Below are positions 11,050 through 23,326 of a stretch of 64,000 nt of DNA, one piece after another. This DNA is from Gnetum montanum. Lineage: Eukaryota > Streptophyta > Gnetopsida > Gnetales > Gnetaceae. Below the pieces are notes generated by a model, which had not been told where the DNA came from, did no database searches, and saw only the letters and a list, made by a program, of their open reading frames with translations. Made by a program: the position numbers and the translations under genes. The stretch is from positions 201,980-265,979 of the forward strand of contig MNCI01011532.1 of the NCBI GenBank assembly GCA_015680685.1, given 5' to 3'. Positions within the stretch are counted from its first letter, which is position 1. Each line of letters opens with the position of its first letter.

Positions 11050-12540
11050 GTCCTTCCCATAGCAGGCGCATGCCCTTTTTTCCCTTGCATAACCTCAACT
11101 AAGGAGTCCATGTTCCCCATAGTTGATTTAATGATCATGACAAGTTAAGGACCAACTAGAAAGAATTCACTTAAGAATCTCAACACATCAAACTAAGACA
11201 TAGAGTACAACATAGGACCTGGTAGTGAGGTAAATTATGCTAGCATGGATGGATAATAGAGAAGGTGGATTGAAGACCACCATTCCACAAGGAGAAGAAA
11301 GGAGAAGTAGGAAGTAAGAGAGAGAGAGAGGATCTTAGTTAGAGGGGACCTTCAAGAATAGTGTTATTCAAGTCCCACAACTAGTGCTTGTAGCCCTTTT
11401 ATTTGCCCAAGGGGTGTGCTTTCAATTCCAATTGTTTGTTTTTTATTTTTTTGAAATGGGAACCACACCATGTGAGGACTTATTCATGTTGAAGGGATGT
11501 GCTTTGAATTCTCATCATTTGTTGTTTTTGTTTCTTTTTTAATGATGGGAACCACACCATGAAATGATGTTATTTTTCCTCTCATCATTAGGTGGTGTGG
11601 AATGGTAAGAAGTCTACAAAAAACACTCAAGCACTCAAGCAAAAAGAAGAGTACAAATAGTATTGAGTCCCCTTGAAGTCACACCCTTTACAAACCTTTG
11701 GATCCTTCCTAATTTCGAAACTACAAAGGCCACCAATTGATTAAAAGTTTCTTTAATGAAAACGGACCTCAAATTCCTAGAATAAGAAAAACCATAGAGT
11801 TCATTTGATGGGTGGATGATGTGGACTCATTTCCTATTCCATGAAAAATAAACCATGGAAAAGTCATTAGACATTAGAATCTGAAAAGATAAACTAAACG
11901 TTGATAATCACTCATTAAGCACAAACCATCATTAGTAAATAGTAATAGCAACATTGTGTCTTGTGACAATAAAGAAAATTTATTGGCAAAATGAGAAAAT
12001 ATCACACTTAAATAAAATAAAAAAAAGTAAAATATATAAGAAAATGTAAAATAGTCAAGAAAGTTTAAAAGGTACTAAATATGGTATACAATTATAAAAA
12101 TTTGAAAATAAAAAATTTATAAAATTAAAAATGTGAAAAACAAAAAGGTAGAAAGATTAAGAGGCCATGGTAATGGTCAGCATGGATGGCCATCTCCCCC
12201 ATGACTATGTTGGAGGGAGGAGATCCAAAAAATAGAATGTGGGTGTCCATTTGATGAGGCAGTAGTTACACTAGCCTGTTTTGGTTTTAGGAAAGGTTTG
12301 ACTTATTGGATATTGACCAATTACTTTTTATTTGGACTATTAGGTTTTCCTTAGAGGGAAAGGTTTGATCAATTATATAAGGTCTCTTTTACAATGTTTG
12401 AAATTTTGTCATTTGGGGTACATGTGTGGGGTTCCAGTAAAGAAACCTATCTCTTGGTTGAGGTTTTACTTCCCTGATTATATGGCCATGATGCTACTTG
12501 TTGAATGCCTTATTTACCTCATTCAAGGATAGGACCACCA
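11050..12540 (-). other. Non-coding region 3' of integrase in the minus-strand element
   Basis: AT-rich, no coding evidence. It matches the corresponding region of the plus-strand element (39790-40520): GGGGGAGATGGCCATCC near 12205, AATGAGTCCACATC near 11830, AAGGGTGTGACTTCAA near 11680, TGAGAATTCAAAGCA near 11500 and CTCTAACTAAG near 11340. This supports a common lineage for the two elements. GAGAGAGA microsatellite near 11320-11330. Confidence 0.6.
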
Positions 12541-13380
12541 ATCAATTTTCATCTAGTACATTTAGATTGATTAATCTTTCCTTCTACGCTATACTTAGGT
12601 CAAGGTTTAAATCACAGGCTGTCGAGAGTGTATGGAGCTCAGATTAAATTAGGAGCATTGGAATTTTTCCATATACTAACTCATAGGGATAATATCCAAA
12701 AGGAAATTTTCAAGTTGAAAAATAAGCCTAGAGAGTATCATTAAGTTTTTTACTCTAGTCCTTCCTACATTTGCTAATGGTTTGCATTAGTATTTTTGTA
12801 ATCTTCTTATTGGTTACCTCTATTTGACCATTGACTTGGAGGTGGTAAGGTGTTACTAATTTATGTTTTACCACCAAGAATTGCATTAATTTTCTAAATG
12901 TGGCACCTATGAAATGAGTCCCATTATCAAAAATCAATGAACATGGCACCCCAAAATTATTCATGATATTTTGTTGTATAAATTTGGTAGTAGTGGATGA
13001 TGTACAATCAATAACAACTATTGCTTCTATCCATTTTGTGTAGTGGTCAATTGCTACTATAATATATGCTTTCCTGTTAGACATGGATGTGATGGGACCC
13101 ATGAATTCAACACCCCATATGTCGAAAAGCTCAAGTGGTTGAATCTATTATTGAGAACATTCTATGCAAGTGGTCATCCCCCTATCACATTGACAATGTT
13201 CACAAGACTTAACGAATTGGTGGGCATTCCTAAAGATTGTGGACCAATAGTATCCTANGAATTGGTGGGCATTCCTAAAGATTGTGGACCAATAGTATCC
13301 TACCATCAAGATTTTTATGGTCATGCATCTCCCTACATAGTGGCCCCTACAAGGTCCTTCATGAGCATCCTAGAGAACAC
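12540..13380 (-). pseudogene. Integrase of the minus-strand Ty3/gypsy element
   Basis: The best preserved part is the open run 13102-12755. Upstream lies the zinc-binding region with SCEHCQCDRG. The core has KAYIIVAIDHYTKW, then LIFDNGTHFIGA with the second catalytic Asp intact, then HLQVNGQIEVTNKKI with the catalytic Glu. The first catalytic position reads VEFMGP where an IDFMGP-like motif is usual. Downstream a frame with YPYELVYGK continues to about 12540 with stops. Integrase would insert the cDNA into the host chromosome; this copy is inactive. A single N at 13258 with a 44-bp duplication disrupts the zinc-finger region. Confidence 0.85.
13214..13302. repeat. Exact 44-bp duplication around a single N, probably an assembly artefact
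   Basis: Bases 13214-13257 and 13259-13302 are identical, and the only base between them is N at 13258. This is what unmerged overlapping contig ends look like. The relative at 38720-38810 has no such duplication. Confidence 0.85.
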
Positions 13381-13679
13381 ATAGTTGATCTTTGTTAGGG
13401 ACACACCAATGAATTAGGCCATCAACACACACCTTGTAAAGGTGCCCATTGATTTCCATGAAATATTTTACTCAATGAAGATATTGTTGCTTTTTCCTAA
13501 AATCCAAGTCCTATGGAATCTCTTGAGTGAGAAGATATGTGAGGATGCCATTAAAACATATTACTTTTTTAGGTGTTTTTTCATTTATTGCTCTAGTAAA
13601 GAGGAGTTCGTTTGGAAACTGATTAGAGAGCAGGCTCTCCCCTTCTTTATCATCCCATATTAAGTGAGAGAAATGATCA

Positions 13680-15130
13680 GTGACCACATTCTCAATCTCT
13701 TTTTGATCTACCATAGTAAGATCAAATTCATGAAAGATAACAAGCCACCATATAACACAAGGGCTCACTGTTGACTTGTTCATAAGGAAGCGAATTGCAC
13801 TATGGTTCATATGTACAAATACGTTATAACCTAGCACATAATGTCTAAATTTTTCTAGTGCATACACCGCTATCATTAGTTCTTTCTCCATAGTGGTGTA
13901 ATTCAACTATGCCCCAAAAATGCTTCAGCTCATGCAATGGTATAATATGGATGTTTCTTATCGTCCATCTGTGTAAGCACTGCTTCCAAAGCATAGTTAG
14001 ATGTGTCTATCATGATATGGACCAATCTAGTGCTTGTAGGATTGGTATTTCTATGAGTTTCTCCTTTAATTGTTGAAATGTGTGTTCACATTTCTTGGTC
14101 CAAATGAAAGGTGCATCTTTATTTGTAAGTTCTACCAATGGCTTTGCAATCTTATAGAAATTCTCAATAAAACACCTATAGTAACCAGTGTGTCCAAGAA
14201 ATGACCAGACATCTTTTATAGTTTCTAGTTAGCGTGTTATTCCTTGGATGATCCTTATCATTTCTAAGTCTACCTCAATCCCTTTCTGCAAAATTCGGTG
14301 CCCTAGGACAATTCCTTCTTGGATCATGAGATGGCTCTTTTGCCAATTGAGTTGTAGGTTTGTCCCTACACATCTCTTCAATAATTGCTCAAGTCAATCC
14401 AAGGCTTACTCAAATGTAGCTCCATAGGTGGAGAATACATCCATGAAAACCTCAACACCACTATCAATTTGTTGTTGAAAGATACTCAGGACCAAGCATT
14501 GGAATGTTGCAAGGGCATTGCATAGGTCAAATGACATCTTACAGTATGCAAAAGTTCCTCATGGACTCATGAATGTTGTTTTGGCCTAATCTTCAAGTGC
14601 AATTAGGAGTTGGTTATAACCACTATAATCATCCAAAAATCTATAATAACAATGTTTGAATATTGTGTCTAACACTTGGTCTACAAATGACAAAGGAAAG
14701 TGATCCTTAAATTTTGCCATATTTAGCAACCTAAAGTCAATTCAAACCTGCCATTTGCCACCCCTCTTTGGTACTATTATGAGTGGGCTAACCCACTCAC
14801 TATCCATGATTGGATAGATGAACCCCTCCTTGAGGAGTTGTTCTGTCTCCTCCTTGATGATTGGCTTTAATTTGGGGTTTAACTGCCTCTATGGCTACCT
14901 TCTAGGCTTCATGGCCAGATTAGTGTAGATGCAATGCTAGCATATCCTTGGATTGATTCCTATTAGTTCTAAATATGACCAAGAAAAGGCTATTGACCAT
15001 TTATGCACCACCTTCAACAAATTTTCTTTTTGTTTAAGAGCAAGTTTGGCACTAATGATGATTGGTTTACCATTCTTTGAAAATGCATACTCTATACCAG
15101 CTAGTAAAGTTTTTAGTTCTAAGGGATCCT
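13680..15130 (-). pseudogene. Reverse transcriptase and RNase H of the minus-strand element
   Basis: On the minus strand the order is WSYLELIGINPRIC (about 14995), EGFIYPIMDSEWVSPLI, VPKRGGKWQV-stop-IDFRLLN, FLDDYSGYNQ (first catalytic Asp present), the VEVFMDVFSTY block where YxDD is expected (second Asp lost), FLGHTGYYRCFIENF, then RNase H with EKELMIAVYALEKFRHYVLGY and MNHSAIRFLMNK (13906-13790). Stops at former Trp and Gln codons are frequent. The protein would copy element RNA into DNA in virus-like particles. The family call is secure and the copy is dead. Confidence 0.85.
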
Positions 15131-15479
15131 CCTTGAAGTAATCAAGAATCTTCAACTCTCCCCAAAGAGTATCATCATCTTCATTGGAGAGTTGAAAATG
15201 AACTTGTTTAATTTTATCCATGCCTTCAACATATGTGGATGTTAGGCTCTCAGTTGGCTCCATGAGTATTGTGCTACTATCTGAATTAGAAATCATCCAC
15301 TAGGTGCCCTCCTACTTTATGGTTGTTGTGTACAAACACCATTAAACATTATTTTCTTGTGCACACTGATTGCATGCCTTAATGTATGTGCTCTTGATGG
15401 ACTAAATCTTTTGCAAGCAATTGCATCCATTGTTGTTGTATGTGATGCATTGAATACACTTATTCTCAATTTTTCGTAG

Positions 15480-15900
15480 CTCATTTTCCTTAGATATTTT
15501 GAGAGATAGATCCCTTATACCCATTCACGCATTGACCATGCTTAACTAAGCCCTTCCCATAATCATGGGGAAGTCACTTTTGCAATTTTCCACCTTGATT
15601 ACTAGAAAATCAGTAGGATAGGACCACCCACAAACTATGGTTACAATGTCCTCTTCTAATTCCAAAGGGATAGTAATCGACTGATCTACTGATTCTACAT
15701 AGATGTTCCTCTTCTTAAGAGGTGGTAGGTTCCAAGCCTTGTACATATCATGGGAGATGAGGTTAACTCTGTAACCAAAGTCAAGAAGAGTTTTGCATGA
15801 TGCTTATCTAGCAATCTATAAATAGATGAGTGGGCTTCTTGGATTGGATCTTTTTGTAGGAAGGTTGCTAGCCTTAATCCAATCAAAAATAGCATGGGTT
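15480..15900 (-). pseudogene. Aspartic protease region of the minus-strand element
   Basis: On the minus strand, in two frames because of a shift near 15720: a VNLIS-like block, MYKAWNLPPLKKRN, ITIPLELEEDIVTIVCGW, YPTDFLVIK and PMIMGRA. This is the pattern of the pepsin-like protease between gag and RT in Athila-type elements. The same region in the plus-strand relative is at 36150-36540. Confidence 0.75.
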
Positions 15901-16499
15901 AACATTATAGTGTGGATCCTATGTGACACTTGGTTTGAAGAGCACTTGAAGGTATTTGATGTAGAGGCTAAGGGTGCTTGAGATACAGGGTGATTAGCCG
16001 AAGTAAGTTGTGATAGCTAGAGAGGACTACTAGATTGGAAGAAAGGTCATTTCCTTGATTGATTATCCAAACCACTTGCTTAAAAAACTAGTTGTGAATG
16101 CATAGCCCTTATAGCATTTCATTATTGCGGCTATGGAGGAATCTTACCTTGCATGGATAGAGCAAGAGGTAACTAAGTTGAAGGTGGAGATGTAGATGCA
16201 AAGGGATGTGGAGGATGATAAGGATATGGGTATGGATTTTTCCCTCAAGCACATGGTGAATGTGTTTGGTGATACTCTAGAGGGTAATAGTGATGCCAAA
16301 ATGATGCATGACTTGTAGAACTTCTAGGGAAGATGAGCTACTAAACATAGTACCCATATGGATCTGGTTGCCTATAAGAGTATTGCTGCCTTGGCACTAG
16401 CAGTTCCATTGTTGGTACCATTGTTGGTATTGGTCATAAGGTTGTGGAGGAGTTCCACTTGGGTAGTAAGCTTGTTGTTGCTGGTAGAACTATCTTAGA

Positions 16500-18372
16500 C
16501 TACCTTGAGGGTAAGGAAATAATTGTAGAGCTTGCCTATGTGCTAGGCAAGGATTTAATGCATACACTCTAGACTCTTGTAAGTGTGACACCATAGGGTA
16601 ACATCCCTTTGAATAGTAATATTGACAGATGTCACATTTAGTTTCATTATCAGATTCAAACTCCATAACTTCCTCTACTACCACAACTTTGCCCTTACCC
16701 CTTTGGTAGGCGCATTCAGCTTTTTTTCACCTTCTACAATTACAATCACTATTTTTCTCTTTGGATTCTTTCATAATCTTTAAAGTAGTTTGAAAATTTT
16801 CATTCAAAGAGTTCCATAACTAACCTTGGCAAAAATATCAAAAATAGATTTTTGGATGGGCAAGGTCTTTCTATTCACCACTTCATCAAGTGGTGAATCC
16901 TCCTTGTCACAAAATCGGACCTCTCATTTTTTGATAGCTAGATCCCTATTATATTCTTTAGCATTTTCCCTTTTTCATAGCTCACCTTCTTTTTTTGCTA
17001 CCTACTCAATTAACTTGTGGATATGATGAGCTCTCATTTCAGAAAATCTTCCTTGGGCATACACCCCAAGGGTTCTTCTTATTTCTACTTTGAGCCCATC
17101 TATGATGTGGCAAAGTTCTTCCCTCTAAGAGAAACCATGACAAAGGAATCTGTGTAAAAGTGAAAGGTATTGGTCCATGGTGGCATCCAAGGGTTTTTGT
17201 GCTCCTTGTTTCCAACCTTGGATTTTCCTTCTCAGATTAGACACTCTAGAGAATGTCTATTATTTTTCATTGAACAGTTCTAACATGGTACTTCATATTT
17301 GGATAGATTTTGGCTCTAAGGACTGATACCAACTTTCAACTTCCTTAATGAGTATCCTTTGGAAAAGCTTGAGTTTCTACCACTCATTCTCTATGTTCTA
17401 TAAAGCATAGGCATCTTGAAAAGCTTATAGATGTATCTGCGGATAAGAATTGTATCCCCCCTCAAATCTTAGGATATTGTTCATCTCTAGGCACTTGATT
17501 TGACTATCATTCATATGTCTGGTTGGGATTTTCACTACCTCTACAATGTTGAGCATACTTTGAGTTGCCAATAAAGGTTCATCATCATCACTGCATTGAT
17601 AACACCAATGATGGTTTAAGCCACCTCTTCAATTTTGGTAGCCTTCGCGATCATTGTTATTTCATCAATCACCTTCATCACAGTTGTTTTGATGGTGGCT
17701 TTCATGAGAACCATCAAATGAAGAGGAATGTTTAGAATCAGATGAATATGATAAAGAGGAAGATGGATTGCCACCACCACCATGATGTCTACCACCACTC
17801 TTACACTTTTTATGATCACCATCCTTAGATCCCTTGTTGGTGCAATGTTCACCTGAGTCCCTACCTTGGCTATCACTCCTTCTTGACCCTGGTTTATGAA
17901 TAGTTAATTGTAGGGTTTGGTTTGCACCCTCATCATCAATAGCAAGGGGTGAAGAATCTTCATGTTAAGAACCTTCCAAGGGATGATCCTCATTGTCCTC
18001 TTGATCTAGTAGGAACAAGGGGTTAGTGTAATATTACCCCTTTGTAACTTCATGAAGTTTCTCCTAATGTTTATCTCCTTTATGTTGTGTTTCAGTGGGA
18101 CAATAGTTCCAAGTGTCGTATCCATCTACAATGTACTCCTCGTGAAGATCTGCTATGCCCAACTTCTTAAGGGTTTTAAATATCATTCAAGGCACAAATC
18201 TATTAAGGGGTAAGATGAAATTTCCCCCCATATCGCACCATCGCATTTGTTCATCCTGATGTAAGATGAAGGTGAAATTTGGCACAAACTCATCTGGATA
18301 GGTGTATACCACCTTACATTATTATGGGACTGGTGGTTTAATATCTTCAATCTTACAAGAAAAAGAAGACAT
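16500..18372 (-). pseudogene. Gag of the minus-strand Ty3/gypsy element
   Basis: Starts at ATG 18372 (MSSFS), about 140 bases after the PBS, at the place of the MSSSS start of the plus-strand relative. It contains VVYTYPDEFVPNFTFILHQDE (N-terminal), a basic/Ser-rich stretch, the capsid-like block around 17480-17230 (EMNNILRFEGGYN ... KLKLFQRILIKEVES ... LSLLHRFLCHGFS) and a zinc knuckle CDICQYYYSKGCYP near 16620. Stops and shifts throughout. It would form the retrotransposon capsid and bind RNA. Confidence 0.75.
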
Positions 18373-18508
18373 TTTGTAAACTAAAATAAAATTATCAATG
18401 TTCTTTTATAATTTTTATGTATAGTGGAAATGGAATTGACCTTTAGGTTCATACAAAAATATTAGTGATATTCACTTAGACCTAAATAGTGCACATTTCA
18501 AAAAAATA

Positions 18509-18527
18509 GTCCATGGCAACCACACCA
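18509..18527 (-). promoter_or_regulatory. Primer-binding site, tRNA-Asp type, decayed
   Basis: Minus-strand TGGTGTGGTTGCCATGGAC, one base after the LTR end. The usual plant tRNA-Asp PBS is TGGCGCCGTTGCCGGGGAC; most differences are C-to-T or G-to-A. Confidence 0.7.
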
Positions 18528-18528
18528 A

Positions 18529-19045
18529 TGATTAGTGAGGTACCCCTATGCCCAACCATACAAATCACAAAGCATTCATGCATGATCTAGTTGAATTCCA
18601 CAAACTTTATCATTTATAGTGCACTAGCCCTTTAGGAAGTGAATCTTGCCTTAAGGTCAATTGTTGTCCTTCCAATTACACTTGTGATGTATGTTGGTAT
18701 GGTTAAGTGTAACTAAGGCATCTGATTTTTATCATTTTGTATTTTATATTTTGGTGCTCAAAATGTATATAAAAGGAGTTTAATTAACTAATCAACTAGC
18801 ATTTAACTAATCTTAACATAAGTATTCATTCCCACTTTCCATACACATCCTAAACCCACGTATCCATTGCTAGACAACCAAGCACTATGCTACTAGGCAT
18901 ACTAGGTAATAAAATTATTTTGATTAGCAAGCAAATACGTGTTATACTTAAAATATTCATACTTATGTGTGTAATCTATCTTGGTTAATTGCCTCATTAA
19001 CATAATAACTGGGAAACATTTAATAACTAATTAAAAACATTAAAT
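18529..19045 (-). mobile_element. 5' LTR of the minus-strand element, U3 and part of R missing
   Basis: Matches 6261-6835 (the U5 half and beyond) almost base for base in long stretches, for example GTGCACTAGCCCTTTAGGAA and TTGTATTTTATATTTTGGTG. Homology stops at ATGCATAAAT near 19045, in the middle of the LTR. The sequence beyond belongs to a plus-strand element. Confidence 0.8.
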
Positions 19046-19530
19046 GCATAAATGCCCTATCCGTGGGATATTTCCATGCTGGCCCACATTGGTGATGCTC
19101 CATGGACCATGTACGATCCCTGGAGTAAGAAGGAGAAGATGAAAGCATTATTAGATTTTTTTCATCTTCCACCAGTAGTTGTAGTTGCAACAAGATAACC
19201 ACAACCATAATTTCCTTATGCACCAGAGATAGGAGAAGGTCCTTTGACACCTCAAGAACCTCCACCACTTGGGACAATTTAAATTCCTACTCATCTTCAA
19301 GCCACTAGAGGGATTTGCTATTAGTTTTTGTAATAGTGTTTAATTTTGTAATCATCAACACCAATTTTTGTAAATTTTGTAAATCCATACACTTGGGAAC
19401 TTAGCATTAGTTTGAGTCTACATGTGTGTTAGTCAGTTAATCAATAATCTCATACTTTTCCAAAAATTTTCAAAAAAAATATTCCTTCCTTTTTCACTTG
19501 AGGATGAGTTTTCACTCAATTATGGAGGTA
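19046..19530 (+). mobile_element. 3' internal fragment of a plus-strand Ty3/gypsy relative
   Basis: Short open run (WDISMLAHIGDAPWTMYDPW, then PLTPQEPPPLG) with stops, followed by ACTTGAGGATGAGTTTTCAC and a PPT-like TTATGGAGGTA immediately before an LTR. The same tail precedes the LTRs at 41723 and 43797 (GAGGACAAT, then ATGGAGGTA). The 5' side is cut at the junction with the broken minus-strand LTR. Confidence 0.6.
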
Positions 19531-20417
19531 TGATGAGTCATCGTGGATTTGTCTATGTTAGTGCAATCCCATTGACATGATCCCATCAATGCATATGCAT
19601 CAATGTGATCTCATTGATGCATACTTGTTTACGCATGATTTGATGCATCAATGCATACACATCGACAGAGTGTCTACTCTTGCCTATATAAATGTGTGCA
19701 CCCAACACATTTAGGGCATTTTTTGTTAACTAGCATAGTCAAACTCTTGTAGTTTGTTTCTTCTAGAGTTAGAATATTTCCTAAGTGCCATCAATAGGAG
19801 TTGATAAGTGTACAAATCTTTATTTGAGTACTAATGTACTTGGACACTTCGGTGTGAATAGTAATAAAGATGAGCCTCTTGATAAACCTTGCATTACTTC
19901 GAATTACCATAATATTTACTTTAATGCACTTTAATACTATGAAATTTATTGTAATTCATTTAATTAATTAATTAATAACAAGTAATTAATGCACATAAGT
20001 ACAACCATCTCAAGCATACGTTAATGCTTGGTAATCTAGTATCATTTACACTTGGTAACCTAGTAGCATTAAAACATGTTCAAGATGTATATGGAAGGTG
20101 GTAACAGATTCATATATTAGGATTAGTTAGGGCATTAATTAGTTACTAGATTAATTAAACACTTAATTACCTTATTTTCTACACTTAGGCAAATTAAATG
20201 AAAAATATAAAAATGCTACAAATAATATGCCTCAGTTACACTTAACCATACACTTAGATCTCATGAGTGGAACTAGGAAGACAACAATCATGTCCTTGAA
20301 ATTCACTACATAGTTCAAGTGTACTTAGTGAGCCAAATTCTACAAAATTTGACTAGATCACTCAGTGAATGCTGGTGATTCGTATGGTTGGGAATAGGGA
20401 TTGCTCATTGCTCATTA
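19531..20417 (+). mobile_element. 3' LTR of the plus-strand relative
   Basis: Begins TGATGAGTCATCGTGG after the PPT and ends near CTCATTA at 20417. U3 contains repeated CATCAATG-type palindromic units at 19555-19670. TATA-like CCTATATAAATG lies near 19685. R core ATCTTTATTTGAGTA lies near 19830 with AATAAAGATGAG near 19865. It is the same LTR type as 6261-7156, in opposite orientation. No tRNA-Asp PBS follows it, so it is a 3' LTR. Confidence 0.75.
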
Positions 20418-20479
20418 GTCAACAATAATAAGATTCATGTTTAGTCCATGATAAAGATAAAAACGTAAGTGATGCCTCT

Positions 20480-21300
20480 AACACAAACTTGGCTACTTTT
20501 CATATATCAAAAGAAATTAATTCCTATGCTTGGATCACAAATAGTGGGTGTAGTAATCATATGACCTCTCATAGAAATTGTAGTATTAAGTTTAAGGAAG
20601 ATACTAATATTGGGTCTAGTAAAGCTAGTTGTGGAACATTTATGAAAATTAAAGGCATTGGTAGATGCCAAATAGGCCTTGATAATGATTTTCATGCTTA
20701 ATTTTATGATGTATTCCATGTTTCAAAATTATACAATTCTCTTCTTTTAGTTGATCAAATGTTGACAAAATGTAATAAAGTTATCTTTGAAAATGAGGAA
20801 TGCATCATCTTAAACTTATATAGTTAAGTTGCTAGTGTTTAATGTTTAAAAACCATATCTATTATTTTTGAATTAATTTACTTTACCAATGTAACATTAA
20901 GTCCGATATCATCCAAGCATGTATGGAAATATTGTGACATTGAAGGCTTGGTCATACCTCCTATTCCAACATTGTCAAGTTCATCAATAATTACATAACC
21001 ATTGGATGCAAGCTCCAGGAAGAATCTTAAGAAGTTTATCAAAGTTTTCAAAAAGGTAAGAAAAATACCATTTCATATTCAAGCTTAACTTATTATATTT
21101 GCTACACATGAATGTTGTGGGTCAATTAATTACCATTGAACATGAAAGAGGCAAATATTTCTTGATGATTCTTAATAATTCTTCTAGGTACACATGGAGC
21201 TACATGCTTCACTTCAAAGATGAAATGTTTAAATTCTTTTATAATTTCAAGTAGTTGGTAGAAAATAGACTTAGCTCAAAGGTAGAAATGACTAGAAATA
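20480..21300 (+). pseudogene. Ty1/copia protease-integrase remnant
   Basis: The frame from 20489 holds WITNSGCSNHMTSH, the copia protease active site with Asn where the catalytic Asp of DSG belongs, followed by a GIGRCQIGLDND loop and the VFHVSKLYNSLLLVDQML block (20715-20765). At 21140-21230 a second piece reads GKYFLMILNNSSRYTWSYM, the start of the copia integrase core, again with Asn at the Asp positions. Sequence between is broken. This is a dead fragment; no LTRs were found for it. Confidence 0.75.
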
Positions 21301-22690
21301 ATAAAAGGGATCAATAACCTTCTTGTTGGAACCCAAGACAAAAAATAAATGCTCCTCAAAAAATATAAATAAAGGTGAAACCATTATATTATTATTTACT
21401 AAGATCATTTACAATTAAATAAAATAAGATGTCCCTTCTTTAATTTTGTGTATATTTAAGCATTGTGTTTTTGTTGAAACTCTCTTAGCTTCAATTCCTT
21501 TCTTCTTTTTCTTGCATTCCTTCAAGTATGCATCTCACAATTGAGGATTGAATTCCTTCAATGGATTCTTCTCTAAACTTCTTTTAAGTTTAATTCATAT
21601 GCATTCTCTAATGCAAATTCATTATCATATTTTCTCTCATAATTCTATCATATTTTGGTTTTTGAAATTTCTAAAGTTAATAGGATGTTTACTCATGTTT
21701 ATTATGAAAGAATTGAAGAGTATAAGGAAGATTAATATTAGAACTTAAGAGATTCACTCCCTCTAATTTTCATGTTTATGTTTATGATTTAAGGGGGACT
21801 TAACACCCATCCTATCATTTACAAATTTCAAGCTAATTGGTGTTTTGTTTGAGCTTTGTCCAAGATTAAGAAGCTTAAGAAGAAGTAATTTCATGCTTGT
21901 GTCTTAGCCTTTTCATTTTTTTTAACTTAATCAAAAGAAAATTAAATGGTCATGCATGTTTATGCTTTTTTTATGCATGTAGTACAATTTGATAAGTATT
22001 TCCAAATATTTTTTTGTTATCTACATGTTTTCTACTCTAATTTCTTTGATAAGAGGTCAAATGATATAGTATCAACCTAATTTATTTGCCCCAAGATTTC
22101 ATTAATGTCTAATCTTAATTTTAAATATTTAATCATTTTCTAAATTTTTTTCACAAATCACAACCTCATCATGATTCATGTTCTACCTTCCATAGCCTTA
22201 TCATGACTTCTTATTTGCATTTCTTGAACAATTGAAAGATAATAACTATGATCTTCTCAGTATTAGTTGTTTGTTAGCCATAATGATTCATGGTAGATTC
22301 ATAATCAATTTTTTGAAGTATAAAAGGAGAAAAATGGCCACCTTGACTTGATCACAACTTATGGTCAGCTCATGGTAAGCATCATCATTCATGTTTGTCC
22401 TTGTAATTTTTATAGTATTAATATATGTTATATTTCTAGTAATTTTGTAGGATCATGATCTAACCACAACCCATGGTTTACTTCACCATAATCTTATCAT
22501 GAGTCATTCATGACTCATGGCATAGAGAAAAACTTACCATAACATGCATCATTACTCATGGTTAACTTGTGGTTGACTTTAGAGACCAATTTTGAAGCTA
22601 AAATGCGATTGGTAGGTTGCCAATAGGAACCTTATTCTACTACTATGCTCTAGCAACAATAGAAGTAATAGTTGCCATAGTAGCCACCAA
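21301..22690. other. AT-rich non-coding sequence
   Basis: No supported gene. Contains many imperfect ATGATTCATGGT/ACCATGAATCAT-like words between 22140 and 22560, giving local inverted symmetry. The short open frames are not convincing. Confidence 0.4.
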
Positions 22691-22699
22691 CAATTAGTT

Positions 22700-22990
22700 A
22701 TTTGCCAAATACAAAACAAAAGATTAAATACTTCTATTAGAAGGTTTGAATTTGGATGTACATAGGGAGATATTCTAGTTTTACTCTCATATTACCTTAT
22801 TAAACTTGTTATTCTAACCTTGTATAATCCATAGTTGCTACAAAGATAAAGTTAATTGCTTATACAGGATTTACATTATTAAAGTAATTTTTATGTGATT
22901 CAATGTGGGGTTTTTAAAATTGGAATGGACAAATTAAGCTTCAATCATTTTTGTTTTGAAAGTTAAATGATGTTACTTTTAGAAACCACC
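22700..22990 (+). repeat. Dispersed repeat, copy 1 (partner 56740-57010)
   Basis: Aligns along its length with 56740-57010 in the same orientation. Anchors include GTATAATCCATAGTTGCTAC / GTATAAGCCATAGCTGCTGC and GTGATTCAATGTGGGGTTTT / GTGATTCAATGTTGGGTTCT, followed by GGAATGGACAAATTAAG / GGGATGGACAAATTGAG. A shorter third copy of the last part lies at 23085-23160. Confidence 0.7.
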
Positions 22991-23003
22991 AACAAGGTGT
23001 TTG

Positions 23004-23028
23004 TTTTTTTTTTTTTTTTTTGTTTTTT
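23004..23028 (+). repeat. Poly-T tract
   Basis: A run of T interrupted by one G within the dispersed repeat. Confidence 0.8.
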
Positions 23029-23326
23029 TGGAATATTTGAGGGCTTATAGAAGCTTAAACTAAATGACAATGTATACCCTAGGATATTTTAATATGGGGT
23101 TCTTAATATTATAATGAAAAAATTAAGTTTTAGTCATTTCTATTTTAAAATTTAAAGGATTATAATTTTACAAATGATTAAGAAGGATTATTTTTCCTTT
23201 TCTTTTAAGATTTGGAAGTTGTCAAAATAAGAACTAAATCGGGATGTTAAAATCCAAAACATTGTTTTTAATAATGTTTATCCCCATGACATTTAGTCAA
23301 AATAGAAATGTGTAACACAATATTGT

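Larger units (their letters stand above)
6261..19045 (-). mobile_element. Large decayed Ty3/gypsy element (Athila/TAT-like), 12.8 kb, with an extra 3' ORF
   Basis: Read on the minus strand, the order is truncated 5' LTR (19045-18529), tRNA-Asp-type PBS (18527-18509), gag (from 18372), protease (about 15900), RT/RNase H (15130-13680), integrase (13380-12540), a non-coding tail, a long extra ORF (9960-7250), a polypurine tract (7169-7157) and the 3' LTR (7156-6261). The two LTRs align over more than 500 bases with about 15 percent differences by eye, so they form a pair and the insertion is old. All coding parts are broken by stops. The plus-strand element at 32648 is a relative but lacks the extra ORF. 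An alternative is that 7157-11050 is a separate nested element. Confidence 0.7.
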
